The position numbers and the translations under genes were made by a program. A DNA stretch of 64,000 nt from Lutibaculum baratangense AMV1. GTDB taxonomy: Bacteria; Pseudomonadota; Alphaproteobacteria; Rhizobiales; Tepidamorphaceae. This document shows positions 26,542 to 35,153 of the stretch, in pieces (positions within the stretch are counted from its first letter, which is position 1; each line of letters begins with the position of its first letter). A model generated the notes under the pieces. The model made no database searches, was not told the origin of the DNA, and was given only the letters and a program-made list of their open reading frames with translations. The stretch covers positions 95,546 to 159,545 of the forward strand of contig NZ_AWXZ01000015.1 of the NCBI RefSeq assembly GCF_000496075.1, in the 5' to 3' direction.

Positions 26542-27744
26542 ATGTCCTGTCTCGATACCACGACCGAGGAGGCGGCCGCGGCCCGCGCCTCCGCGGGGCG
26601 CCTGCTCCTCGGCGGCTTCCTGACCTTCGCCATGGTGATGGGGATCGGGCGGTTCATCTACACGCCCCTCCTGCCGCTGATGCGCGACGAGTACGGCCTC
26701 GAGCCCGGGCTCCTCGGCCTCCTCGCATCGCTCAACTTCGTCGGATACTTCGTCGGATCGGCCATCGGCATCGTTCTGGCCCGGGGGCAGCCGCGACTGT
26801 GGGGGCTGCGGGTCGGCGTCGTCTCCAGCGTGGCGACGACGGCGGCCATGGGGCTGACGGACGATATCGGGCTCTGGATGGTGTGGCGCACGCTCTCGGG
26901 TGTCGCGAGTGCGGTGGCGATGCTGTCCGCCGCGGGAATCGTGTCGGAAGCCCTGGCGCGGATCGAGGATTCCGGCCGCGTCGGATGGCTCTTCGGCGGG
27001 GTGGGGTTCGGCATCGCCCTGTCTGGAACACTGGTGCGGCTCACCAGTGACACGTTCGACTCCTCGGGTCTCTGGCTGTTGGGCGCCGCCGTCTGCGGCC
27101 TGATGCTGCCCGTCGTCCTGGCGGAGGTGCGCGAGCGCGACCTGCCCGTGCGCCGGCGGGCGCAGCGGCGGCAGAGACGCGTGCCTCGGCCGCTGCCGCT
27201 CGTCCCGCTCGTCGTCAACTACACCTGCGAGGGCCTCGGCTACTCCGTCTTCGTCACCTTCATCGTCGCGATCGTGAAGGCGCGGCCGGGTGGCGAGGTG
27301 CTGGGCGACTGGGTGTGGGTCATCGTGGGGCTGTCGGCGCTGCCGGCCTGCCTCCTGTGGATGCAGGCGGCGGAGCGGATCGGCTTCGCGACGGCCCTCA
27401 TGCTCGCCTACACCGCCCAGGTGGTGGCGGTGCTTCTGCCCGTCCTGTCGACGTCGGGTGCTGCGGCCGTCGCGGCCGCCATCCTGTTCGGTGGCACCTT
27501 CACCGCGATCAGCGCGCTGACGCTGCCCCTCGGCCGGCACGGCGGCGGCGGGCGCGGCTTCGCCATCCTGACGGTCTTCTTCGGGATGGGCCAGATCGCC
27601 GGGCCCGCAGCCGCCGGCTACATGGCGGAGCTCAGCCCACGCTTCGACTTCTCGACCGCGCTCGTCGCCTCGGCGGGGGTGCTGATCCTGGGCCAGGTCT
27701 TCCTCGCCTATGCCATGGCGACGAGACGGGACGTCGGCGGGTAG
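26542..27744 (+). CDS. YbfB/YjiJ-family MFS transporter
   Basis: The ATG at 26542 gives 400 residues with 12 predicted helices. The N-terminal signature MGIGRFIYTPLLPLMRDEYG is the hallmark of the YbfB/YjiJ (UPF0226) branch of the major facilitator superfamily. A basic cytoplasmic loop (RRRAQRRQRR) splits the two six-helix halves. The substrate is unknown. It lies 158 bases after the siderophore receptor on the same strand, so co-expression with it is possible but not shown. Confidence 0.82.
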   Translation: MSCLDTTTEEAAAARASAGRLLLGGFLTFAMVMGIGRFIYTPLLPLMRDEYGLEPGLLGLLASLNFVGYFVGSAIGIVLARGQPRLWGLRVGVVSSVATTAAMGLTDDIGLWMVWRTLSGVASAVAMLSAAGIVSEALARIEDSGRVGWLFGGVGFGIALSGTLVRLTSDTFDSSGLWLLGAAVCGLMLPVVLAEVRERDLPVRRRAQRRQRRVPRPLPLVPLVVNYTCEGLGYSVFVTFIVAIVKARPGGEVLGDWVWVIVGLSALPACLLWMQAAERIGFATALMLAYTAQVVAVLLPVLSTSGAAAVAAAILFGGTFTAISALTLPLGRHGGGGRGFAILTVFFGMGQIAGPAAAGYMAELSPRFDFSTALVASAGVLILGQVFLAYAMATRRDVGG

Positions 27745-27857
27745 CGGCCCCGCGAGACCGTTGGCCATGGCCGGCCGAATGCACTACCTCTGGTACTGCA
27801 CGATGGCGGCGAGGGATGCCTGCCCCACGATTCCGGTTTTGGAAGGTCTGAAGGTTC

Positions 27858-28727
27858 ATGAGAGAGGTCACCCTGGCGGCCACGCAGATGGCCTGCACCG
27901 ACGTGGTCGAGGAGAACGTCGCGCGGGCGGAGAAGCTCGTCCGCGAAGCCGCGGGCAGGGGCGCGAACGTCATCCTGATCCAGGAGCTTTTCGAGGGGCT
28001 CTATTTCTGCCAGCGGCAGGTTCCCGAGGATTTCAAGCGCGCGCACCCGGTCGAGGGGCATCCGACAATCACCCGGTTCCAGGCGCTGGCGCGTGAGCTG
28101 AACGTCGTCCTGCCCGTCTCGTTCTTCGAGCGCGACAACAACGCCCACTACAATTCGATGGTGATGGTCGACGCAGGCGGCGAGCTTCAGGGCACCTACC
28201 GCAAGGCGCACATTCCCGACGGGCCGGGATATCAGGAGAAGTTCTACTTCAACCTCGGCGACACCGGCTTCAAGGTCTGGGACACGAAGTTCGGCAGGGT
28301 CGGCGTCGGCATCTGCTGGGACCAGTGGTTTCCCGAGGCGGCCCGCTGCATGGCGCTGATGGGGGCCGAGATCCTGCTCTATCCCACCGCGATCGGGTCG
28401 GAGCCTCCCGATCCCTCCTACGACTCCATGGCCCATTGGCAGACGGTGATGTGCGGCCACGCCGGCGCGAACCTGATGCCGCTCGTCGCCTCGAACAGGA
28501 TCGGGAAGGAGACGATCGGTGGCTCGAGCATCAAGTTCTACGGCTCGTCCTTCATCGCCGACTGGCGGGGCAACAAGGTCGCCGAGGCCGACCGGGAGAG
28601 CGAGACGATCCTGACGGCGACGTTCGACCTCGACGAGGTGGCGTCGCGGCGGGCGAGCTGGGGCCTGTTCCGCGACCGGCGGCCCGATCTCTACAAGCCG
28701 ATCCTGACGCTGAACGGGAGGGCGTGA
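27858..28727 (+). CDS. aguB: N-carbamoylputrescine amidase AguB
   Basis: The 289-residue enzyme belongs to the nitrilase superfamily and hydrolyses N-carbamoylputrescine to putrescine, CO2 and ammonia. The catalytic triad is visible as Glu43 (LIQELFEG), Lys116 (YRKAHIPD) and Cys153 (GICWDQWFPEAAR). Length and the segments GYQEKFYF and SNRIGKE are characteristic of AguB. No agmatine deiminase gene (aguA) is next to it. The GNGGC-poor spacing has AAGG 12 bases before the start. Confidence 0.92.
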   Translation: MREVTLAATQMACTDVVEENVARAEKLVREAAGRGANVILIQELFEGLYFCQRQVPEDFKRAHPVEGHPTITRFQALARELNVVLPVSFFERDNNAHYNSMVMVDAGGELQGTYRKAHIPDGPGYQEKFYFNLGDTGFKVWDTKFGRVGVGICWDQWFPEAARCMALMGAEILLYPTAIGSEPPDPSYDSMAHWQTVMCGHAGANLMPLVASNRIGKETIGGSSIKFYGSSFIADWRGNKVAEADRESETILTATFDLDEVASRRASWGLFRDRRPDLYKPILTLNGRA

Positions 28728-28806
28728 CGGAGCGGCCCCGCCGTATTTCGGCCCCGCCGCCGTCATATGGTGGCCTTTCGACCGCTTGCCCCGGAGACGC
28801 CCCGAC

Positions 28807-30125
28807 ATGACCGATCTCGTGCCTGCGACGGCGGACGGCGTCCGCAACGGTCGTTCCGCCCCCGCGTGGCGCCGCTGGCTGCCGTTTCGTCGCGAGCCTC
28901 GCGCGAAAGTGGTCCGGCGCGGCTTGATCGCCTCGCTTCTCTGGCCGCTGTCGGTGGCGGCGAGTCTCATTCTCGTTGTCGCCGCGCTCATGACGTTCGG
29001 CACGACGTTCTGGAAGAGCGTCGAGCGCGACAGGCTGTTCTCCGCTCCCACCCGTCCGGACGCGAGCGAGGTGGCGGTGCGGGGACCGGCGCCGCTGGCG
29101 GAGGCGGTGACGGTCGTCACGCGTGACGCCGATGGGACGCTGCGGCGTCTCCTCGTCGAGAAGTCGGCGGCGGACGCCTTCGCCATGACAGCCTCCGCAG
29201 GCTCGACGCCGCCAAGCTCGCGGCCAAGGAGGCGGCCGGGCGCGAGATCGCACAGCTCTTCGATCTCGCCTTCGCCGACCGCGACGACGCCATCGAAGCC
29301 TATGCCGACTGGTTCTTCGCCTGGCGCAGACCCTATGTCGTGCTGAAGGAGGCGCTCGCCTCGAGCGGGACGAGGCTCGTCTCGATCGGCGGGGTGGAGC
29401 CGTTGCGCGTGGCCGTCGAGCGTGACGTCCAGGAGTACTTCCTCACGCACTACACCGAGCAGGTCCTGCGGCCCGAGTTCCGCGACCCGATGATCACCCG
29501 CGGCTTCGAGGAGGCGGCGCGGCGCGCGCACGAGCGCTACCAGGCGGCCGTGGCGCAGGAGGATCTGCGCCTGCAGCTCTTTCTGGCCGAGAATGGCCGG
29601 CCGATCGACGGGCCTGCCGCCGACGAGGCGCTCACGGCACTCGAGCTCGATTGGAAGTCGCAGTCCTTCAAGGCTCCGGTCCACCTGATGGACGAGGCGG
29701 CCTTCGACGGCGTCACCTCGCTCGCGACGATCGCCGCCGGCGGCACGATCGGGGCGCTCGTCCTGAAGCCCGTGATGGAGCGGGCGACCGGCAAGATCTT
29801 CGCCGCCCTTGGCCGCCGCTTCACAGCGGCCTTCGCCGGACGCATCGCGCTGGCGGGCGGCGGTGCCGCGGCCGGCACGGCGATTCAACCCGTCGGCGGC
29901 ACCGTGATGGGCGCCGTCGCCGGAGGGCTGCTCGGCGTCGCCGCCGACTATGCGATGAACGAGGCGGCCGAGGCATGGAACCGCGAGGGGTTCGTCGAGG
30001 CGAACCGGGAGGCGGTCGACGCCACGATCGGGGTCTGGCAGGCAAAGCTGACCGACGGGGTCGATGCGGCTCTCGACCGGTGGTTCGCCGATGGTCGAGC
30101 CGCGGTGGTCGCTGTCGCCGACTGA
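28807..30125 (+). pseudogene. Frameshifted gene for a membrane protein of unknown function
   Basis: Two coding stretches in different frames join near 29180-29200. The first (from ATG 28807) gives about 124 residues with one strong membrane helix (GLIASLLWPLSVAASLILVV) and ends around EKSAADAFAM; in that frame the sequence then turns into Ser/Pro/Arg-rich noise. The second frame is open from before LDAAKLAAKEAAGREIAQLF and runs to 30125, ending with glycine-rich hydrophobic segments (TIAAGGTIGALVL and GGTVMGAVAGGLLGVAAD). Adding one base would restore about 438 residues. This may be a real one-base deletion or a sequencing error. No family was recognised. Confidence 0.7.
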
Positions 30126-30234
30126 TCGTCCTTGCCTGCGTGGGATCCGGAGCGGTTCGGGATTCGTACGAATGGCAGCGGCCGCGCCGATGCGGCAGAA
30201 CAGCGCGCAGGCGTTCATTTTCGCCGGCAGCTAC

Positions 30235-30251
30235 TCTAAACTCATTCCAAA
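30235..30251 (-). promoter_or_regulatory. Irr/ICE-like iron control element before hemH
   Basis: Read on the minus strand, TTTGGAATGAGTTTAGA matches 13 of 17 positions of the rhizobial iron control element TTTAGAATGATTCTAAA bound by Irr. It is AT-rich in GC-rich DNA and lies 50 bases before the ferrochelatase start, a known class of Irr target. Confidence 0.5.
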
Positions 30252-30301
30252 CTAAGGGCGCGACGTCGCGCCCCCGACCCTCAGTCAGCCCCGCGAGATC
30301 G

Positions 30302-31366
30302 ATGACCGAGCCCCAAGTGATTTCCTTCCCGGCCCAGGACAAGTCGCACCTGCCGGCCGGCCACCCCGACGTCGCCTTCGGCCGCGTCGGCGTCCTGCTC
30401 GTCAACCTGGGCACCCCGGACGCGACGGACTACAAGTCGATGCGCCGCTACCTGAAGGAGTTCCTGTCCGACCGCCGCGTGATCGAGACGCCCCGCTACA
30501 TCTGGTGGCCGATTCTGAACTTCGTCGTCCTGACGAAGCGGCCGAAATCGTCGGGCGAGGCCTACGACCTGATCTGGAACCGTGAGCTCGACGAGAGCCC
30601 GCTGCGCACTATCACGCGCAGTCAGGGCCAGCTTCTGGCCGAGCGCCTGAAGCCGCTCGGGCCGAAGGTCGTCGTCGACTGGGCGATGCGATACGGCAAT
30701 CCCTCGATCAAGGAGGGGCTCGACCGGCTCACCGAGCAAGGGTGCGAGCGGATCGTCATCTTCCCGCTCTACCCGCAATACGCGGCAGCGACGACGGCGA
30801 CCGTGAACGACAAGGCCTTCGAGGCGCTGATGCAGATGCGCCGCCAGCCGGCGGTGCGCACCGTGCCGCCCTATCACGACGATCCCGTCTATATCGATGC
30901 GCTGGCGAAGTCGGTGAAGAAGGAGCTGGCGAAGCTCGACTTCGAGCCGGAAAAGATCATCGCCTCGTTCCACGGCCTGCCGCAGGAATATTTCGACAAG
31001 GGCGACCCCTATCACTGCCACTGCGCGAAGACGACGAGGCTGCTCCGCGAGGCGCTGGGCGTCGACAAGGACTACCTGCAGATGACGTTCCAGTCGCGCT
31101 TCGGCAAGGCGGAGTGGATCAAGCCCTACACCGACGAGACGATCAAGCAGCTCGCGCGCGACGGCGTGAAGCGCATCGCCGTGCTCACGCCGGGTTTCGT
31201 CGCCGACTGCGTCGAGACGCTCGAGGAGATCGCGGGGCAGAACAAGGAGTTCTTCGAGGAGGAGGGCGGTGAGCACTTCGCCGCGCTGCCATGCCTGAAC
31301 GACAGCGAGGAGGGCATGGACGTGATCGAGCACGTCGTCCGCCGCGAGCTGGCGGGCTGGGTGTAG
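30302..31366 (+). CDS. hemH: Ferrochelatase HemH
   Basis: HemH inserts Fe2+ into protoporphyrin IX as the last step of heme synthesis. The ATG at 30302 gives 354 residues. Family segments include GVLLVNLGTPD, FLSDRRVIE, MRYGNPSI, IFPLYPQYAAATTA, the metal/porphyrin His in ASFHGLPQEYF, and the acidic pair in VADCVETLEEI. The C-terminus has the conserved CLNDSEEGMD. It supplies heme that the cbb3 cluster and HemN pathway need, and an Irr-like box lies upstream. The longer ORF from 29651 is a shadow of the preceding gene. Confidence 0.96.
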   Translation: MTEPQVISFPAQDKSHLPAGHPDVAFGRVGVLLVNLGTPDATDYKSMRRYLKEFLSDRRVIETPRYIWWPILNFVVLTKRPKSSGEAYDLIWNRELDESPLRTITRSQGQLLAERLKPLGPKVVVDWAMRYGNPSIKEGLDRLTEQGCERIVIFPLYPQYAAATTATVNDKAFEALMQMRRQPAVRTVPPYHDDPVYIDALAKSVKKELAKLDFEPEKIIASFHGLPQEYFDKGDPYHCHCAKTTRLLREALGVDKDYLQMTFQSRFGKAEWIKPYTDETIKQLARDGVKRIAVLTPGFVADCVETLEEIAGQNKEFFEEEGGEHFAALPCLNDSEEGMDVIEHVVRRELAGWV

Positions 31367-31398
31367 GCGATCGGCCTCAGCCGGCGCAGCCGGCACGA

Positions 31399-31437
31399 CA
31401 CGAAAAAGGGCCGCGCGGTGCGCGGCCCTTTTTCGTG
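31399..31437. terminator. Bidirectional terminator between hemH and trcR
   Basis: CACGAAAAAGGGCCGCGC and its exact complement form an 18-bp stem with a GGT loop. The A-run on one arm and T-run on the other allow intrinsic termination in both directions, serving the convergent hemH and trcR. Confidence 0.95.
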
Positions 31438-31466
31438 GCTCTCGGGGGACGGCAGGCGGAGTTCGC

Positions 31467-32174
31467 CTACTCCTCCTCGTCCTCTTCGACACGCGGCGCG
31501 TTGAGACGCGCAAACACGGAGTCGGCGCTGTAGGTCTCCTCGCGCTCCTGCTCCTCGTAGCGGGCGCGTTCCCGCTCGGCCGCCTCCTCGGCCAGGCTTT
31601 CCTCCGGCGTCAGGAGGCGCGGCCCCTCCGACTGCACCATGGCCGGACGATCCTTCGCGGCCTTCTGCACCTCCATGTCGAGCTCGAGCTGGGAGCAGAG
31701 GCCGAGCGTGACGGGATCGGAGGGCTGAAGATTGGCCGCGTTCCAGTGGGTCCGCTCGCGGATCGAGGTGATCGTCGCCTTCGTCGTGCCGACGAGGCGC
31801 ATGATCTGGGCGTCCTTGAGCTCCGGGTGGTTGCGGATCAGCCAGAGGATCGCGTTGGGCCGATCCTGGCGCCGCGAGACGGGCGTGTAGCGAGGGCCGC
31901 GGCGCTTCTTCGGCTGGGGCAGGCGAACCTTCGGTTCCTGGAGCTTCAGCTTGTACTTCGGGTCCTTCTGGGCCCTCTCGATCTCCTCGCGGCTCAGCTG
32001 GCCGGTCGACACCGGATCGAGACCCTTGATGCCTTGCGCCGCCTCGCCGTCGGCGATTGCGGCCACTTCGAGCTCGTGCAGGCCGCAGAATTCGGCGATC
32101 TGCTTGAAGGAGAGCGAAGTGTTGTCGACGAGCCAGATGGCCGTCGCCTTTGGCATCAACAGTGTTGCGGGCAT
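31467..32174 (-). CDS. trcR: Cell-cycle transcriptional regulator TrcR (DUF1013)
   Basis: The 235-residue cytosolic protein is a full-length DUF1013 member, an alphaproteobacterial family named TrcR for a cell-cycle regulator. The N-terminal segment MPATLLMPKATAIWLVDNTS resembles a helix-turn-helix (SFKQIAEFCGLHELEVAAIAD). The middle contains RRGPRYTPVSRRQDRPNAIL, a second helix-turn-helix-like region (AQIMRLVGTTKATITSIRER) follows, and the tail is acidic (EEDEEE). A promoter-like pair lies upstream at 32254-32281. Confidence 0.9.
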   Translation of the reverse strand: MPATLLMPKATAIWLVDNTSLSFKQIAEFCGLHELEVAAIADGEAAQGIKGLDPVSTGQLSREEIERAQKDPKYKLKLQEPKVRLPQPKKRRGPRYTPVSRRQDRPNAILWLIRNHPELKDAQIMRLVGTTKATITSIRERTHWNAANLQPSDPVTLGLCSQLELDMEVQKAAKDRPAMVQSEGPRLLTPEESLAEEAAERERARYEEQEREETYSADSVFARLNAPRVEEDEEE

Positions 32175-32253
32175 GAGTTTCTCCTTTGCGCGCCGCTTCT
32201 CTTCGCGACGCTGCCCCCGGTCCGTTTCAGGGTGTTCATGGAATCTGACGCCC

Positions 32254-32281
32254 TATATAGCGCGTCCCTGCCCCAGCGCAA
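32254..32281 (-). promoter_or_regulatory. Candidate sigma70-type promoter of trcR
   Basis: On the minus strand TTGCGC, a 16-base spacer and TATATA lie in the gap between the quinone oxidoreductase and trcR genes, about 80 bases before the trcR start. Confidence 0.5.
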
Positions 32282-32290
32282 AGCAGGAGA

Positions 32291-33295
32291 TCAGGCCGCC
32301 ACGGTCAGCACGACCTTGCCCACGTGGCTTCCCTCGTCGAGCCTGGCGTGAGCCTTCGCCGCCTCGGCGAGCGGATAGGTGGAGTCCATGATCACCTTGA
32401 CCTGGCCCGAAGCCAGAAGCGGCCACACCCTCTCCTTCAGCTCCGCGGCGATCGCCGCCTTGTCCTCGACGGAGCGCGAGCGCAGCGTCGAGCCGGTGTG
32501 ATGGAGCCGCTTGAGCATGAGGCGGGTGAAGTCGACCTCCGCCTTGGCGCCGCGCAGGAACGCGATCTGGACGATGCGCCCCTCGGTGCCGGCGACGGCG
32601 TGGTTCTTGGCGATGTAGTCGCCGCCGACCATGTCGAGGATGACGTCGACGCCCTTGCCCTGGGTGAAGTCCTTCGCCGCCTTCACGAAGTCCTCCTCCC
32701 GGTAGTTGATGGCGAGGTCGGCGCCGAGCTGCCGGCACACCTCGCACTTGTCGTTCGAGCCGGCCGTGGTGATCACACGGGCGCCGAAGGCCTTGGCGAG
32801 CTGGATGGCCGTGGTGCCGATGCCGCTCGTGCCGCCGTGGACGAGAAACGTCTCTCCCTCCTTCAGAGCCCCGCGCTGGAACACGTTGTGCCAGACCGTG
32901 AAGAACGTCTCGCAGACGCCCGCCGCCTCCACGGGCGAGAGGCCCTGAGGCGCGGGAAGCGCGTTCGTCTCGTGCACCACGGCATATTCCGCATAGCCGC
33001 CGCCGGCGAGGAGGGCGACGATCTCGGTGCCCTCGGGATAGAGGTTCGCGCCTTCGCCGCGGCCGACGACCGTGCCGAAGATTTCGAGGCCCGGCCATTC
33101 GGGGGCGCCCTTGGGCGGAGGGTAGCCGCCGGTCCGCTGGATCACGTCGGGCCGGTTGACCCCGGCCGCCGCCACCTGCACGAGGATCTCGCCGGGGCCC
33201 GGTTGCGGCACCGGGCGCTCCTCGATGACGAGCACGTCCGGCCCCCCGGGCTTCCGGATCGCGACGACGTTCATGGTGGTCGGCAGTGCGCTCAT
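32291..33295 (-). CDS. NAD(P)H:quinone oxidoreductase, zeta-crystallin/PIG3 type
   Basis: The ATG at 33295 gives 334 residues of the zinc-free medium-chain dehydrogenase family. The N-terminal GroES-like domain has GVNRPDVIQRTGGYPPPKGA, typical of the PIG3 subgroup, and the Rossmann domain has VHGGTSGIGTTAIQLAKAFG for NADPH binding. No catalytic zinc cysteines are seen. It probably reduces quinones using NADPH. It is convergent with nothing nearby; trcR lies downstream on the same strand with its own promoter. Confidence 0.9.
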   Translation of the reverse strand: MSALPTTMNVVAIRKPGGPDVLVIEERPVPQPGPGEILVQVAAAGVNRPDVIQRTGGYPPPKGAPEWPGLEIFGTVVGRGEGANLYPEGTEIVALLAGGGYAEYAVVHETNALPAPQGLSPVEAAGVCETFFTVWHNVFQRGALKEGETFLVHGGTSGIGTTAIQLAKAFGARVITTAGSNDKCEVCRQLGADLAINYREEDFVKAAKDFTQGKGVDVILDMVGGDYIAKNHAVAGTEGRIVQIAFLRGAKAEVDFTRLMLKRLHHTGSTLRSRSVEDKAAIAAELKERVWPLLASGQVKVIMDSTYPLAEAAKAHARLDEGSHVGKVVLTVAA

Positions 33296-33480
33296 GCTCT
33301 TCCTCCTTGGCGTGGGTGGGGCCTGCAATAGCCGGGCAAGCGCCGCGCTGACAATGGCAAGGGCCGGCGTCCGCCGTGTCCTCAGTTGGAGCAGCGCGAC
33401 CGTTCTGGCAATCTTCGTCGCGCCATGGCAGCTCCCGGGAGGGGACGGCGGGAGCGCCGACAGCCGATGGAGGTCGATCG

Positions 33481-33687
33481 ATGAGCCCGGATTGGGACGA
33501 AGCCAGGAAGACGGAGCCGAGCCACCGGGTCGGCGAGGATCTGTCGCGTCTCTCGGTCGCGGAGCTGCGCGAACGACTCGACCTGCTGGCGCGAGAGAAG
33601 CTGCGGATCGAGGACGAGATGAAGAGGAAGGATCGTTCTCTTGCCGAAGCCGAAGGGGTGTTCGGCGCGAGGGGAGGTGAAGCCTGA
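33481..33687 (+). CDS. DUF1192 family small protein
   Basis: This 68-residue protein starts MSPDWDEARKTEP and contains the DUF1192 core LSRLSVAELRERLDLLAREKLRIEDEM, which is predicted to be a coiled coil. DUF1192 genes are found next to rcdA/DUF1465 in many alphaproteobacteria, as here. The function is unknown. The start has ATGGAGG upstream (33469). An intrinsic terminator at 33818 follows. Confidence 0.8.
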   Translation: MSPDWDEARKTEPSHRVGEDLSRLSVAELRERLDLLAREKLRIEDEMKRKDRSLAEAEGVFGARGGEA

Positions 33688-33712
33688 AACTTCCTCTGCG
33701 GCAACCCCGAAA

Positions 33713-33727
33713 TTAACCATTTGATAA
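33713..33727. promoter_or_regulatory. CtrA-like binding site
   Basis: TTAACCATTTGATAA fits TTAA-N7-TTAA with one mismatch and includes the TTAACCAT 8-mer known as a CtrA half-site. A second TTAACC lies at 33807. They sit in the AT-rich 363-base gap before rcdA. Confidence 0.5.
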
Positions 33728-33817
33728 TCTTTCCACGGTAAACACAGGGTTATCCAGTCCTCTGGATTCGAGTGGTTTCCTGTCCACTCTGTTTGACGCC
33801 TCCCTGTTAACCAAACT

Positions 33818-33848
33818 GAGCCGTCGTCAAGGCGGCTCTTTCTTTTTG
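33818..33848 (+). terminator. Intrinsic terminator after the DUF1192 gene
   Basis: GAGCCG / CGGCTC form a 6-bp stem with a 9-base loop, directly followed by TTTCTTTTTG. Confidence 0.75.
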
Positions 33849-34050
33849 TCTTTCGTTGCGTGGCTTGTTCGCCAATCTTGCGCGGCAAGCGGCCCAGGAT
33901 TCGCGGGCGGAACATGCGGCACGAAACCTGCAGCGGGTTTCGCAGGACGTGCTCCGCTTGTACCGTATTGGGCCAGAGGCATCGGGTGCGATCTCGGCCG
34001 GGTCGAGAGCCGTTCCACCCGGAGACAACGCAGTTCGGAAGACGATCAAG

Positions 34051-34590
34051 ATGACAGGAAACAGCGCCGAGAGCGCCGTCGCGGGCAACATCACCACCAT
34101 CTCCTTCGCCGAGCGAATGGCCACCTCGGAGGGCTTCGCCACGCTCTTTCGGGAAGGCATGGCACTGCTCGAGGAGACGGCCGACTATCTCGACGGGCCG
34201 GGCCGCGACTCCTCGCGCCATCTGAGCCGCCTCGGCAGCCTCGCCTATGCCACCGAGAGCATGAAGCTGACGACCAGGCTGATGCAGGTCGCCTCCTGGC
34301 TTCTCCTGCAGCGGGCGGTCAATGACGGCGAGATGTCGCCGGACCAGGCGGCCGAGGAGAAGAGCAAGGTGAGGCTCGAGCAGCCCGAAGACCAGGAGCG
34401 TTCGACCGCCTTCGACGAGCTGCCGCAAGAGCTCATGGCGCTCATCGACCGCAGCCTCCGGCTGCAGTCCCGGGTGCGCCATCTCGACCGTCAGCTGAAC
34501 GCGGCGCCGGCCCCCGCCCGCGCGGCACCGAACGCGGTGACGGCGCAGCTGGCACGCGTGGAGAGCGTGTTCGGCGGCAGTGGAGACTGA
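34051..34590 (+). CDS. rcdA: RcdA-like protein (DUF1465), CtrA degradation adaptor
   Basis: The ATG at 34051 gives 179 residues of the DUF1465 family, which includes Caulobacter RcdA, an adaptor for regulated proteolysis of CtrA by ClpXP. The core SFAERMATSEGFATLFREGM, LLEETADYLDGPGR and AYATESMKLTTRLMQVASWL matches the helical domain; the C-terminal 35 residues are Ala/Pro rich and probably flexible. CtrA-like sites upstream fit the known CtrA control of rcdA in Caulobacter. A terminator follows. Confidence 0.88.
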   Translation: MTGNSAESAVAGNITTISFAERMATSEGFATLFREGMALLEETADYLDGPGRDSSRHLSRLGSLAYATESMKLTTRLMQVASWLLLQRAVNDGEMSPDQAAEEKSKVRLEQPEDQERSTAFDELPQELMALIDRSLRLQSRVRHLDRQLNAAPAPARAAPNAVTAQLARVESVFGGSGD

Positions 34591-34653
34591 GCCTCGCACC
34601 CGGCGTCTCTTCCGGGTGCGCACAGGCGAGCGGAACGCCGGTTTTTTCGAGCG

Positions 34654-34676
34654 GCGGCGCGGATGCGCCGCTTTTT
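34654..34676 (+). terminator. Intrinsic terminator after rcdA
   Basis: GCGGCGC / GCGCCGC form a 7-bp stem with a GGAT loop followed by TTTTT. Confidence 0.8.
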
Positions 34677-34711
34677 CGTTGGGCGGCCCCGTGCGGCGGA
34701 GCGGCGGACAA

Positions 34712-34738
34712 GAAAAAGCCCCGGGCGATGCCGGGGCC
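34712..34738 (-). terminator. Intrinsic terminator after rpmE
   Basis: On the minus strand GCCCCGG / CCGGGGC form a 7-bp stem with a 6-base loop followed by TTTTTC, 28 bases after rpmE. Confidence 0.85.
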
Positions 34739-34765
34739 TGTGAGGTCGCGCGCGAGACGGGCTTC

Positions 34766-34984
34766 TCAGATGAAGCCTTCGAATTTCTTCTTGAACCGGC
34801 TGACGCGGCCACCGCGATCGGTGAGCTGCTGGCTGCCGCCCGTCCACGCCGGATGCGTCTTGGGGTCGATGTCGAGGGTGATCGTGTCGCCCTCCGCCCC
34901 ATAGCAGGAGCGCGTCATGTACTCGGTGCCGTCGGTCATCACCACCTTCACCGTGTGGTAATCCGGATGAATGTCCTTCTTCAT
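34766..34984 (-). CDS. rpmE: 50S ribosomal protein L31
   Basis: The 72-residue protein [20 protein letters not shown] matches bacterial L31. It lacks the CxxC zinc-ribbon cysteines of the C+ form (only one Cys, in [10 protein letters not shown]), so it is a zinc-independent type. [10 protein letters not shown] and the basic C-terminus FKKKFEGF are conserved. It is divergent from the ABC exporter gene. Confidence 0.96.
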   Translation of the reverse strand: MKKDIHPDYHTVKVVMTDGTEYMTRSCYGAEGDTITLDIDPKTHPAWTGGSQQLTDRGGRVSRFKKKFEGFI

Positions 34985-35045
34985 CGCTCGCATGCCTTTC
35001 GCCGCCGACCCTATCGCTTTGACAGCGCCGCGACCTATTGTGACG

Positions 35046-35073
35046 TTGACGTGGAATTTGCGAGGGGTATAGC
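35046..35073 (+). promoter_or_regulatory. Candidate sigma70-type promoter of the ABC exporter
   Basis: TTGACG, a 16-base spacer and TATAGC lie 80 bases before the start of the exporter gene. Confidence 0.5.
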
Positions 35074-35153
35074 CCGGAACGCCGAGGCAGACAAGACGCC
35101 CATGGCTGCGGGACCATCTCCCCGTCGCCCAATCATCGGAAACAGGGACAATC

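Noticed and set aside
35018..35040. TTGACA-N11-TATTGT as promoter
   Set aside because: The spacer is far too short; a better pair lies at 35046-35073.
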